Source of the DNA: Synechococcales cyanobacterium PMM_0036
GTDB taxonomy: Bacteria; Cyanobacteriota; Cyanobacteriia; Elainellales; Elainellaceae
DNA: 17,920 nucleotides
Assembly (NCBI GenBank): GCA_949127645.1
Contig: CASBQM010000820.1
Location: 1 to 17,920, forward strand
Direction of reading: 5' to 3'
The notes below the pieces were generated by a model. The model saw only the letters and a program-made list of their open reading frames with translations. It searched no databases and was not told the origin of the DNA. The position numbers and the translations under genes were made by a program. This document shows, one piece after another, positions 6,323 through 14,436 of this stretch (positions are counted from its first letter, which is position 1; each line of letters begins with the position of its first letter).

Positions 6323-7920
6323 ACCGGCGCTTGGCCTTCGGCAAGGTCGCCGGGGGAAAACTCGCTGGTGGAGGAGCTGTATCCACGCCTTTAGTTGTAC
6401 TTCTAATTCTGCTTGCTATCCCTCTGGGGCTACTGGCACTGGTGGCTAAGGGATTGATAAGTATGTTCGGGCGACCGGAACCGGTTCGGAGGCCTAGAAT
6501 AATGCCCAAGACCATGAGGAAGAAACTTACAGAAAACTTCGTGTTAATTGGCCTCGCGCTATTGAGCCTGGCTTTGCTGAGCGCAGGTTTATGGATGGTT
6601 TACGATGCCAACGGCTCGCACACCGTCACGATTGCCGCCGACAGCTTACGCGACGAAAGCTATGTGATGATGCAAGCGCTGCAAACGGTGGCGGCGCGTC
6701 ATTACCCGTCGATTAAGATCAATGTCCGGCAAACTATAGGGAGTGCCGAAAGCCAGCAACTGCTGGAGCGCGGAGATGTCCAACTTGCCGCCGCTCAGGC
6801 CGACATTCCCGCGGCCTCCAGTGCGCGAACGGTGGCCAGCTTGTTCGAGGAAGATTTTCAATTACTGGTCCATAAGAATTCGGCGATCGCGCAATTTGCC
6901 GACCTCAAGGGTAAACGTATTGCTCTACCGCAGAGCGGAGGTCAGTATCAGTCGTTCCTGGCCGTCGCTACCCACCACGGAATGAAGAAGAACGATTTCA
7001 CGTTTGTTGGGGGAGACCAGGAGAGGGCCGATCAAGCGTTTGCGCGCGGCGAGGCCGACGCCCGCTTCATGGTCCGGTCTATCAACAATGGCGCAGTCGC
7101 AAAACTAGTAGCCGGCGGCAACGCTAACATCCTTCCGATCGACCAGGCGTTACGTGTCCGGACGCCAGCCTATGTGGCGGCGACCATTCCCAAAGGGGCC
7201 TACTCCGTCGATCCCATTGTTCCCGCGGCCGATGTTCCGACAATCGGCACAGTACGCGTGTTGATGGCCCGGCGGGGTGTCGATAACCGTGTCATTCGGG
7301 CGCTCACCGAAACTCTCATGGAAAGGCGCCAGGAAATGGCGGCCGCGATATCCACGCAAGATGCGCCCGTACGAACATTGGTCAGCCAGATAAGCCAGCC
7401 TGGGGTGGTGGCCGGGTTAACCGCGGTAATGCATCCCGGCGCGTCGTCGTACTACACGCCCAATCCGCCCTCCTTTGTGGTCGCTCATCTCGATTCACTG
7501 ACCTTCTTCTTCGCAGCCTTCATTCTCGCCGCGTTATGGATAGCGGAACTGCGCCGCACGTCGTGGCGAGTTAAGAAGGAACTCGCGGATACCTACAATC
7601 GACGATCGATGGCACTGATGGAGGAGGCCCAGATTAGCCCTTCGCTGGCTGCGTTAGAGCCGGTTCAGGGCGAGTTGATGACGCTACTGCAGGGTGCTGT
7701 CGAAGACCTGAACCGGGCCAGGTTGTCAGAAGCTTCGTTTCATTCGGTGAATGAGGTTTGGAGAGCTGGCATGGAAGTAATTCGCAATCGGAGGGCGGTT
7801 CTCGATAGTGAACGTGTCTCAACGGTGGAAGGCTTTACTGCTATCAATGCAGGTTCGGGCCCGGTTGAACCACCCTCCAAGTGGAGCCTGGCACGTTTTT
7901 TGCATTCTAAGAAGAATTAG
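6319..7920 (+). CDS. Membrane-tethered TAXI-family solute-binding protein
   Basis: This 533-aa protein has a central periplasmic domain (about 100-390) with the layout of TAXI-family TRAP receptors: an early TVTIAADSLRDESY strand/helix, a GSAESQQLLERGDVQLAAAQ segment, LVHKNSAIAQFADLKGKRIA and ALPQSGGQYQ. Unlike free receptors it is anchored: hydrophobic spans at about 24-46 and 73-95, and one after the receptor (about 394-411, LTFFFAAFILAALWIAEL), followed by a charged cytoplasmic tail (412-533). The TTG start at 6319 overlaps the lipoprotein stop. An in-frame ATG at 6502 (M62) has its own GGAGG at 6488-6492 and would give a single N-terminal signal anchor, so two starts are possible. No TRAP permease genes (DctQ/DctM type) are present. 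It may therefore sense or capture a solute rather than import it; that function is inference. Confidence 0.8.
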   Translation: MNRRLAFGKVAGGKLAGGGAVSTPLVVLLILLAIPLGLLALVAKGLISMFGRPEPVRRPRIMPKTMRKKLTENFVLIGLALLSLALLSAGLWMVYDANGSHTVTIAADSLRDESYVMMQALQTVAARHYPSIKINVRQTIGSAESQQLLERGDVQLAAAQADIPAASSARTVASLFEEDFQLLVHKNSAIAQFADLKGKRIALPQSGGQYQSFLAVATHHGMKKNDFTFVGGDQERADQAFARGEADARFMVRSINNGAVAKLVAGGNANILPIDQALRVRTPAYVAATIPKGAYSVDPIVPAADVPTIGTVRVLMARRGVDNRVIRALTETLMERRQEMAAAISTQDAPVRTLVSQISQPGVVAGLTAVMHPGASSYYTPNPPSFVVAHLDSLTFFFAAFILAALWIAELRRTSWRVKKELADTYNRRSMALMEEAQISPSLAALEPVQGELMTLLQGAVEDLNRARLSEASFHSVNEVWRAGMEVIRNRRAVLDSERVSTVEGFTAINAGSGPVEPPSKWSLARFLHSKKN

Positions 7921-7965
7921 GGCTTACCAGATCGACGAGAGATATAAATCCAGAGTGTGCGAGGT

Positions 7966-7991
7966 ATACTTTTTAGAATTACTAAAAGTAT
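7966..7991. promoter_or_regulatory. AT-rich inverted repeat upstream of the methyltransferase-NRPS pair
   Basis: ATACTTTTTAG (7966-7976) pairs with CTAAAAGTAT (7982-7991) with one bulged T and a 5-nt loop. It contains two -10-like hexamers, TATACT (7965-7970) and TAGAAT (7974-7979). I found no good -35 for either. The site sits 70-95 nt before the ATG at 8061, so an operator or regulated promoter is plausible. A terminator for the upstream operon is less likely because the stem has almost no GC. Confidence 0.45.
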
Positions 7992-8060
7992 CTCGCGGCA
8001 CCTGGCCCACGCAGAAACAGTGTACGAACAGTAGTGTCGCGTCTCCAACCTGCCAACAAA

Positions 8061-8672
8061 ATGAGCGCCAAAAATGTTTTTGAAGCGCGAGGTACCGCCG
8101 AACTCGCCGCGCGTTATGACGAATGGGCCGCTTCGTACGAAAGCGACATGGGAGACCATGGCGGTCCGCGGGAAGCCACCGAAGTACTCGCCCGGTACGC
8201 CGGACCGGATGCCCATGTTCTCGATGCGGGCTGTGGGACGGGCTTGGCTGGAGAGTTGTTAGCCGCACGCGGATTTCGCAACCTGGAGGGCCTGGACCTC
8301 TCGCCAGGGATGTTGCGCGAGGCGGCCGGAAAAGGATGCTACGCGGCGCTGCATCAAGGCATCTTGGGTGAGCCGCTCAATCTTCCTTCCTCCAGTTTCG
8401 ACGCGGTATTGGTGGTCGGGGTCTTCGCGCGGGTCCATGCGCCGAGCAGTTCGCTAACGGAATTGGTGCGGATCTCTAAGCCCGGTGGGTACATTGTGTT
8501 CACGCTGAGGCCGGAATTCTATGTGGACAGTGATTTCAAAGCCACCATGACGGCCCTCTCTGAAGCAGGCTCCTGGCGCCACGTCGAGACCACCAAGCCT
8601 TTCGATGGCCGTTATAAGGAATTTCCAGGGATCGACCTGCAAGTCTGGATTTTTGAAACTAGAAAGACGTAA
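8061..8672 (+). CDS. Class I SAM-dependent methyltransferase
   Basis: This 203-aa protein (from ATG 8061) has the class I Rossmann fold signature: motif I VLDAGCGTG (D55 in this numbering), the acidic residue at the end of strand 2 (LEGLDLSPGM), FDAVLVVGVF as motif II-like strand 4, and LVRISKPGGYIVFT as the post-II loop. It would transfer a methyl group from S-adenosylmethionine to a small molecule; the acceptor atom cannot be told from sequence. An in-frame GTG at 8034 would add nine residues (MSRLQPANK); neither start has a clear ribosome site, and I prefer ATG because MSAKNVFEARG looks like the natural beginning. Its stop lies 3 nt before the NRPS start, so the two are coupled and it probably tailors the same product. 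It is separate from the methyltransferase domain inside the NRPS. Confidence 0.87.
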   Translation: MSAKNVFEARGTAELAARYDEWAASYESDMGDHGGPREATEVLARYAGPDAHVLDAGCGTGLAGELLAARGFRNLEGLDLSPGMLREAAGKGCYAALHQGILGEPLNLPSSSFDAVLVVGVFARVHAPSSSLTELVRISKPGGYIVFTLRPEFYVDSDFKATMTALSEAGSWRHVETTKPFDGRYKEFPGIDLQVWIFETRKT

Positions 8673-8675
8673 AGC

Positions 8676-11600
8676 ATGGACCGCTGTATTCATCATCTGT
8701 TCGAAGATCAGGTCTCGCGCACGCCGCAGGCCACCGCGCTCGTTTTTGAGGACCAGCGCTTCACCTACGCGGAATTGAACGGCCGCGCGAATCAGGTCGC
8801 CCACTACTTACATACGTTGGGTGTGGGTACGGAAGCGCTCGTGGGCGTGTGTCTGACACGTTCACCCGAGATGCTGGTGGGGATGCTGGGTATCCTGAAG
8901 GCAGGCGCCGCCTACGTTGCGCTCGATCCAGCATACCCGCGTGTCCGCCTGGCATTCATGATCGAGGATGCGGCGATGCCGCTGGTGCTGACGCAGCAGG
9001 ACGTGGAGGAGCGGATTCCGGAGAACGCTGCGAAATTCGTCTGCCTGGATTCGGATTGGGACGCGATTGCGAAATGTCTGGACACCAACCCCACAGCGCC
9101 GGTGGGCGAGCGCAATCTCGCCTATATCCTCTATACATCGGGTTCGACGGGCCGTCCGAAGGGGGTCGCGATCGAGCACCACAGCGTTGTCGTATTTCTG
9201 GATTGGGTGCGTACTGTGTTTCCCCCCGCTGAGTTGGTGGGGACGCTGGCGGGGACGTCGATTTGCTTCGATCTCTCCGTGTTCGAAATCTTCGGGCCGC
9301 TCACGTGTGGCGGCGCGGTCATTTTGGCTGAGAATGTTGTAGCCCTGCCGTCGATACCGGCCCGGAACGCAGTGACATTAATCAACACCGTCCCATCGGC
9401 GATGTCGGCTCTGGTGGGTATCGACGGAGTGCCTGAAGGCGTACGGGTGGTGAACCTGGCCGGGGAACCTCTGCAGAACAAGTTGGTGCAGGACATCTAC
9501 CGGCCGGGCCACGTGCAGAAAGTTTATAACTTATACGGGCCGTCCGAGGACACTACCTACTCCACCTACGTTCTTTGCGAGAAGGGCGCGGATCGGAATC
9601 CTACGATCGGAATTCCGATCGACAACACGCAGGTCTATATCGTCGATGACCAACTTCGGGAGACGCAACCCGGTGTTTCTGGTGAGCTTTGCCTTGCGGG
9701 CGACGGGCTGGCGCGTGGTTATCTGAACCGGCCAGACATGACCGACGCTAAATTCGTGCAGAATCCCCTGGGCGAGGGACGTCTCTATCGGACTGGCGAT
9801 CTGGCCCGGTGGCTTCCCGACGGCAACATCGAATTCCTGGGTCGCATGGATCATCAGGTGAAAGTGCGCGGATTTCGCATCGAGCTGGGCGAAATCGAGA
9901 CGGCGCTCGATCAGCATCCTGCGCTTGAAGGTGCGGTAGTGCTGGCGCAACCGGACTCGCGGGGCGAGCAGCAACTGGCAGCCTATCTGGTGGCGCGGCC
10001 CGATGCCTTGGAGGCGTTAGGCCACATCGAAGATGTGCAGGAACATGTGGCGCTGTGGCGCAATGTGTACGAAGACGCTTACCGTCAGAATTCCGTGTCC
10101 ACCGACCTTACTTTCAACACCCGCGGTTGGGAGAGCAGTTATACCGGGGAGCCGATTCCGGAATCTGAGATGCGTGAATGGCTAGGGCAGACTATCGAGC
10201 TTATCCTGTCGTTGCGGCCGCAGAACGTTCTTGAGATCGGCTGTGGTACCGGAATGCTGGTAGCCGGAGTAGCACCCGTTTGTGCGAGCTACGTTGGCCT
10301 GGACATTTCAAGCACCGCGCTGGACCACATCCGCACCATGCAGCAAACACTGCCGGGCCTGGATCGTGTCACCTTGTACGAGCGGGCGGCCCACCAGTTG
10401 GATGACTTCGCCCCGGGGCAGTTCGATACGGTTATCATCAACTCCGTTATCCAACACTTTCCTGACCTCGAGTACTTCACCGGAGTGATCAACCAAGTGG
10501 CACGGCTGGTGAAGCCGGGCGGCCATGTATTGATCGGCGACATCCTCAATTTTGATTTACTCGAAACGTTCCACACATCCGTGCAGGTGTATCGGGCAAC
10601 TGGAACAGATTCAGCCGCACTGGTACGGCACCGGGTCCGCCAGCGCGTGGCGCAGGAGCGCGATCTGATGCTGGCGCCCAGTCTGTTTCCAGCGCTGGCC
10701 GGGAAGCAGCGTGCTATTACTCACGTTGAAGTGACGCCGAAGCAGGGGCGCTCCCGAAATCAACTAACTACTTTCCGGTACGACGTGGTGCTGCATGTCG
10801 GGGGCACGCGTGAGAAGTTGCCCGATCTGGTGTGGATCGATTGGGCTCGCCGGAAGTTGACTGTCGAGGAAGTGCGGCGTTTGCTCGAGGCCCGTCCGGA
10901 GACGCTCGCGTTTCGCAATATTCCGAACGACCGGTTGAACGACGAGGCCGTTTCGTTATCGTGGCTGCGCGAGGCCGGCGAAACTGAAACCATCGGTCAA
11001 TTGCGCTCGTACTTGAAGAACCAGCACCGGCAGGGCATCGATCCCGAAGACCTGCGGGGCTTGAAGGACCTTGGCTACCGTGTCGAATTGAGCTGGATCC
11101 GGAGCAATGACCACGGTAGCTTCGATGCCGTGTTAGTTCGAGACGACGTGCCGCAGCGCCCGATCAGTTTCGACGGAGCCGTGGACAGAGTCCGGCCTTG
11201 GGCAGAGTACGGCAGCCATCCGCGTCGCGCCAAACTGCACCGTCAGTTGATCCCGGAAGTGCGGCGATATGTGGAAGAGAAACTGCCGCACTACATGATG
11301 CCCGCATCGTTCACGGTGTTGGATCAGTTTCCTCTCACACCTACTGGAAAACTTGACCGCCGTGCTTTGGCCCGTTTCGCGGAGAACCCCGCGGCTCGTG
11401 CCGAGCCCGCCGCGGCGCCGGCGCTTAGCCCATTAGAAGAGGTGGTGGTGGGTGCGTGGTCCGATGCGCTGAACCTCAGCCGGGTTGGGTTGGACGACAA
11501 CTTCTTCAGCCTTGGCGGTAACTCGCTTTCGGCGGTGGCGTTGACACACCGGCTGCAAAAGGATCTGGGTGAACCAATCCGTCCGATGGTGCTGTTGAAG

Positions 11601-11720
11601 GCTCCTACGGTCGCCGAGTTCGTGGCCTATTTGCAGACAACATACCCCGGCATCACCGGTCGGTCGCAAGCTCCCGTCGCGGCCGGGCCTGCGATTGAGA
11701 TGTATCAGGGAGAGATCTAA
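8676..11720 (+). CDS. Nonribosomal peptide synthetase, A(N-MT)-PCP, no condensation domain, predicted alanine
   Basis: Domains in order along 1014 aa: an adenylation core (about 5-440), an inserted N-methyltransferase (about 450-750), the remaining A subdomain (to about 905) and a peptidyl carrier domain (about 915-985). Motifs: TSGSTG at 154-159; YGPSED at 287-292; VKVRGFRIELGEIE; LPHYMMP at about 870; TPTGKLDR with K892. The MT domain shows VLEIGCGTG (518-526) and NSVIQHFP (589-596), typical of N-methylating NRPS insertions. The carrier motif is LGGNSL with S950 (Asn where His or Asp is usual). Aligned by eye to GrsA, the specificity residues are D199 L200 F203 N237 N260 A262 L286 T294 Y295 K892, i.e. 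DLFNNALTYK, which I know as an alanine code. With no C domain at its front it resembles a loading module making N-methylalanyl-PCP, or half of a split module. ATG 8676 follows the methyltransferase stop by 3 nt. Confidence 0.94.
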   Translation: MDRCIHHLFEDQVSRTPQATALVFEDQRFTYAELNGRANQVAHYLHTLGVGTEALVGVCLTRSPEMLVGMLGILKAGAAYVALDPAYPRVRLAFMIEDAAMPLVLTQQDVEERIPENAAKFVCLDSDWDAIAKCLDTNPTAPVGERNLAYILYTSGSTGRPKGVAIEHHSVVVFLDWVRTVFPPAELVGTLAGTSICFDLSVFEIFGPLTCGGAVILAENVVALPSIPARNAVTLINTVPSAMSALVGIDGVPEGVRVVNLAGEPLQNKLVQDIYRPGHVQKVYNLYGPSEDTTYSTYVLCEKGADRNPTIGIPIDNTQVYIVDDQLRETQPGVSGELCLAGDGLARGYLNRPDMTDAKFVQNPLGEGRLYRTGDLARWLPDGNIEFLGRMDHQVKVRGFRIELGEIETALDQHPALEGAVVLAQPDSRGEQQLAAYLVARPDALEALGHIEDVQEHVALWRNVYEDAYRQNSVSTDLTFNTRGWESSYTGEPIPESEMREWLGQTIELILSLRPQNVLEIGCGTGMLVAGVAPVCASYVGLDISSTALDHIRTMQQTLPGLDRVTLYERAAHQLDDFAPGQFDTVIINSVIQHFPDLEYFTGVINQVARLVKPGGHVLIGDILNFDLLETFHTSVQVYRATGTDSAALVRHRVRQRVAQERDLMLAPSLFPALAGKQRAITHVEVTPKQGRSRNQLTTFRYDVVLHVGGTREKLPDLVWIDWARRKLTVEEVRRLLEARPETLAFRNIPNDRLNDEAVSLSWLREAGETETIGQLRSYLKNQHRQGIDPEDLRGLKDLGYRVELSWIRSNDHGSFDAVLVRDDVPQRPISFDGAVDRVRPWAEYGSHPRRAKLHRQLIPEVRRYVEEKLPHYMMPASFTVLDQFPLTPTGKLDRRALARFAENPAARAEPAAAPALSPLEEVVVGAWSDALNLSRVGLDDNFFSLGGNSLSAVALTHRLQKDLGEPIRPMVLLKAPTVAEFVAYLQTTYPGITGRSQAPVAAGPAIEMYQGEI

Positions 11721-12144
11721 GGGCGGATAAGAGCGGATATGGCCAATCCAACAGCCTTTAGTTTTAGTCACTCCCATGAATCTCCTGCCGAGCCTTCGTG
11801 ACCCCGTTAGGAGTTTTATTCGCCCTGGCGAGGTTTTGATCACGCTGTGAATTCGGAAACGGTAGACGATTCGGCGGGGCCTGCTGGTAGCCGCCAACGA
11901 GATGGCAAGATGGCGCGCCGGTACATGCGCTTGGAGTTGGGCGATGACCCGGAATCCATCACGAATCTGATCAAACGCTTGGGCTTTTTCTTCGACTGCG
12001 TTCAGTTCAATGCGCCGCGCACGGGTGCATTTCACTTCGTTCCTATCGCGTCAGGGTGAATGCGATGTTGAACGTCCCCTTTTTGGAGCATGCCATCATG
12101 AGCACCCCAACTCTCGACATACACGGACCTGATGCTCTATACAT
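11721..12144. other. Region after the NRPS without a supported gene
   Basis: No convincing gene. It starts with two direct GCGGATA copies (11724-11740 area). A 70-aa plus-strand frame opens at GTG 11847 (ends 12059; contains DDPESITNLIKRLGFFFDCV); it has no clear ribosome site and no family I recognise. A minus-strand frame covers the same stretch and runs back into the NRPS gene, and I take it as a shadow. The region probably holds decayed mobile DNA linked to the DUF6431-like pseudogene. I see no terminator hairpin directly after the NRPS stop. Confidence 0.4.
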
Positions 12145-12694
12145 CTACAGCAAAAGCGTCCTGATAAATTCACTGGTGATCATATTCGACCCATAGGGCA
12201 GGCAGTTGGAGAGGCCGGCTGCGGTGACCATGACGAGTGCACGAATGACGAAGTTCAACGCCGGGACCGGTTTGGTGAGCGGCGACAATGCAGCGCAAAG
12301 AGGTTCGGCCTGGTGGCGAAAACGGCGAGCCCATAACTGACCACGTTGATAGGGCGATGCTGGCGGAAGTGCTTCTTTGAGAGTTTTACCGTGGAGCAAT
12401 CGAGTCATCAGGAACAGAGCGGTCACGGTGATGCTGGAGCGCAGGTACAGTAAGGCGAACTCGGGCAGCAGTGACACCGTGCGCCGGCAGACTTGGCACA
12501 GATGGCGGCGCACGCGGATCGATCAGTCGTCGGTGGAATCCGATGATGGTGCGGGTATAAAAGCCCACGCTGGTGAGCGGTTGCCGGGATGGGCAATGCG
12601 GGCAATGATCGGGGCGGTGGCGGTTAGCGTCGCCAAGTTGGTCCAGGTACTGCTGCACTGAGCCCACAAAAGAATGTGGGATTTGCATAGGCAT
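12145..12694 (-). pseudogene. DUF6431-like zinc-ribbon protein, frameshifted and with a nonsense codon
   Basis: On the minus strand from ATG 12694 the protein begins MPMQIPHSFVGSVQQYLDQL and includes the first metal-binding pair CPHC (DHCPHCPSRQPL). The second pair, CQVC in RRHLCQVCRRTVSLLPEF, lies in another frame that ends at 12145. The frames join near 12540, where one extra G follows ACCATCATC. In the restored frame a TGA then replaces an expected sense codon (DSTDD-stop-SIRVRR; a Trp TGG to TGA change fits). A hydrophobic LRSSITVTALFLMTRLL follows. These features match what I know of DUF6431 domain proteins, small zinc-ribbon proteins often found beside transposases. The C-terminal part (after about 12240) also looks altered. 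I judge it non-functional. Confidence 0.6.
12663..12680. repeat. 6-bp perfect hairpin (CCCACA/TGTGGG)
   Basis: CCCACA (12663-12668) and TGTGGG (12675-12680) enclose the loop AAAGAA. It falls inside the first codons of the DUF6431-like pseudogene on the minus strand. Confidence 0.5.
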
Positions 12695-12703
12695 CGAATC
12701 TGT

Positions 12704-12725
12704 TTCAGGAGCGTCAACTCCTGAA
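12704..12725. repeat. 8-bp perfect inverted repeat (TTCAGGAG/CTCCTGAA)
   Basis: TTCAGGAG (12704-12711) and CTCCTGAA (12718-12725) enclose the 6-nt loop CGTCAA. It lies just upstream of the DUF6431-like start on the minus strand, so it could hide or carry that gene's ribosome site (AGGAG on either strand). It could also mark an element end. Confidence 0.55.
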
Positions 12726-12845
12726 GCTTTTCGTACTCAGTGGCGGAGGGTTCACTGGCTCTTGGAATAACCGGAACTCTTTCGCCACACTTCTCGATAT
12801 CCTACGGCAACACAAAACGTCCCCATTGGTTCTTTGTGGCTGGTG
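12726..12845. other. Gap before the IS66 element, no gene seen
   Basis: I see no coding feature between the hairpin at 12704-12725 and the IS66 target duplication. It is the left side of the site into which the IS66 element inserted; joining it across the element to 14445 onward gives no frame I recognise. Confidence 0.4.
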
Positions 12846-12853
12846 GCATAGTC
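12846..12853. repeat. Left target-site duplication of the IS66 element
   Basis: GCATAGTC immediately precedes the left inverted repeat. It matches GTATAGTC (14437-14444) after the right end at 7 of 8 positions. Eight bases is the duplication size known for IS66. Confidence 0.75.
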
Positions 12854-14436
12854 GTAACAGTTCAGGTGGGGCACTGGACCAAAGCGAAGAAACGAGTGGA
12901 CAAGCGTCGAAGCATTTGAGACTCTAAATGTTTCAGAGGCGATGACTCCCCCACGTCGATCTTCGGTACCGGAACGGCGTACAGCGCCGGGTCGAGATGC
13001 TATGCGTCGCGAAAACGAGCAGCTACGCCGTCAGGTGGAGCAGTTGCGACAACAACTAATCGAACAAGCTCAACAACTCGCCACGGAGCAGCAGCGTACA
13101 GCCGACGCCGAGAAGCAGATCGCCGATTTAGAGCGGCAACTGTCGCTGAAACAGCAAAACTCCACCACTACCTCCAAGCCGCCCTCCTCCGATGGACTGG
13201 CGGGAAAGCAGCGGGAGCGATGCCGGCGGACGAAGAGCAAGCGTAAGGTCGGCGGCCAACCTGGACACCGGGGAGCGCACCGGCTGCTTGCACCGCCGGA
13301 AAGAGTCAATGAAATTCGTTCCGTATTGCCGTGTCAATGCCGGCAATGCGGGCATGCTTTGCCGCAGCGGCTGGAAGAGGCGCAAACCGACGGCACGCCG
13401 CGGCGGCATCAAGTCACCGAGTTGCCGCCAATCCAAGCGCATATCATTGAGTACCAATGCCATGGCGTGATCTGTCCGAAATGTGGCAGAGCTACCAAGG
13501 CGGCGATACCAGAGGAAGCCAGTGGGCAGTTCGGCCCGGATCTCACAGCGCTCATCGTGCATTTGACGGTGGTCTGCCGCATGCCGCGCCGGGTGGTGGA
13601 GAGGCTCCTGGAGCAAGCGCTGGGAATCGAAATCAGCTTGGGGAGCACGCAAAAGTGCTGGGAAGAAGCCAGTGAGGCGGTGGCTGGACCCTGCCTGGAA
13701 CTGGAACAGAAGTTGAAAGACGAGCCAGTGATCAACGCCGATGAGACGGGTTGGCGGACGAACGGCGGCAAGCGGTTTTTGTGGGTGTTCCTGGCTGCGC
13801 GGTACGTCGTGTACACGATTGAGACCACACGCAGCAGTGCGGTGCTGATTCGCCTGTTGGGAGCTGTATTCCAAGGCATCCTCTGTAGCGATCGCTTCAG
13901 TGGTTATTTGAAATATCACAAGGGGCGGGCGCAGTTCTGTTGGGCGCATCTGGAGCAGTTTTGCCGCGACGCCTTGGCCGAACATGCCAGGCTGTTCCGG
14001 CTCTGGCACAAGTTTCGCGACGGCCGTATCGACCGATCGCAACTCAATCTGCGCTCGATTCCCATTGAAAAACGGTTATTCGCCTTGGGCGAACGCCATT
14101 TGGACAGTTCCAATCGCGATGTGCGGAATCTGGCAGCCGTGCTGTTCGACCACATCCCTCGGTTGTTTCTGTTTGTGGAGCAGGAAGGCGTTGAGCCTAC
14201 AAACAACGGTGCCGAACGAGAATTGCGTCCACTGGTGCAGGCGCGCAAGGTCAGTTTTGGAAACCGCAGTGCTCAAGGCGAGTTGGCCACCTCTCGGCTG
14301 TTCACGGTTGCCGAAACCTGTCGCCTTCACGTGCTCGACGTGCTCGCCTACCTCTCGGCGGCTATCACCAGTCATCGGCGGCGTAAGAAGCCCGCTTCCC
14401 TCTTGCCCAGTTAGCGGCGGCTACCTGAACTGTTAC
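12854..14436 (+). mobile_element. Complete IS66-family insertion sequence, single-gene type
   Basis: The element is 1583 bp. The left end GTAACAGTTCAGGT (12854-12867) is the exact inverted repeat of the right end ACCTGAACTGTTAC (14423-14436), and both show the GTAA terminus typical of IS66. An 8-bp target duplication with one mismatch flanks it. It carries only the large transposase gene (12942-14414), without the two accessory genes of classical IS66, as in the ISBst12-type group. The intact gene and near-perfect duplication suggest a fairly recent insertion. Confidence 0.88.
12942..14414 (+). CDS. tnpC: IS66-family transposase (TnpC type)
   Basis: This 490-aa protein has the full IS66 layout: an N-terminal coiled coil/leucine-rich segment (about 20-75, repeated RRQVEQLRQQL-type heptads), a polar linker with the family's SKPPSSDG signature, a basic GGQPGHRG segment, a zinc-finger region (CQCRQC and CPKC) and a DDE catalytic core. 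Likely catalytic residues are D267 (NADETGW), D317 (CSDRFSGY) and E425 (NNGAERELRP). The frame is uninterrupted and of full family length, so it may be active. ATG 12942 has AGAGG close upstream (12934-12938). It is the only gene between the two inverted repeats of the element; it moves the element by cut or copy reactions at the GTAA ends. Confidence 0.95.
   Translation: MTPPRRSSVPERRTAPGRDAMRRENEQLRRQVEQLRQQLIEQAQQLATEQQRTADAEKQIADLERQLSLKQQNSTTTSKPPSSDGLAGKQRERCRRTKSKRKVGGQPGHRGAHRLLAPPERVNEIRSVLPCQCRQCGHALPQRLEEAQTDGTPRRHQVTELPPIQAHIIEYQCHGVICPKCGRATKAAIPEEASGQFGPDLTALIVHLTVVCRMPRRVVERLLEQALGIEISLGSTQKCWEEASEAVAGPCLELEQKLKDEPVINADETGWRTNGGKRFLWVFLAARYVVYTIETTRSSAVLIRLLGAVFQGILCSDRFSGYLKYHKGRAQFCWAHLEQFCRDALAEHARLFRLWHKFRDGRIDRSQLNLRSIPIEKRLFALGERHLDSSNRDVRNLAAVLFDHIPRLFLFVEQEGVEPTNNGAERELRPLVQARKVSFGNRSAQGELATSRLFTVAETCRLHVLDVLAYLSAAITSHRRRKKPASLLPS

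Noticed and set aside
7943..7948. TATAAA as a -10 element before the methyltransferase
   Set aside because: No acceptable -35 hexamer at 16-18 bp; the nearest candidate (TTACCA) is only 13 bp away.
11433..12035. 200-aa minus-strand frame running from the gap into the NRPS gene
   Set aside because: It overlaps the well-supported carrier domain of the NRPS by almost 300 bp and shows no motif; GC-rich DNA gives such shadows often.
11847..12059. 70-aa plus-strand ORF
   Set aside because: No clear ribosome site, no known family, and it lies in decayed mobile DNA; noted under the gap entry only.
12704..12725. Rho-independent terminator
   Set aside because: The stem is followed by mixed sequence without a T-run on either strand, so a terminator is not supported.
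13128..14042. 304-aa minus-strand frame
   Set aside because: It lies wholly inside the intact IS66 transposase and has no recognisable domain.
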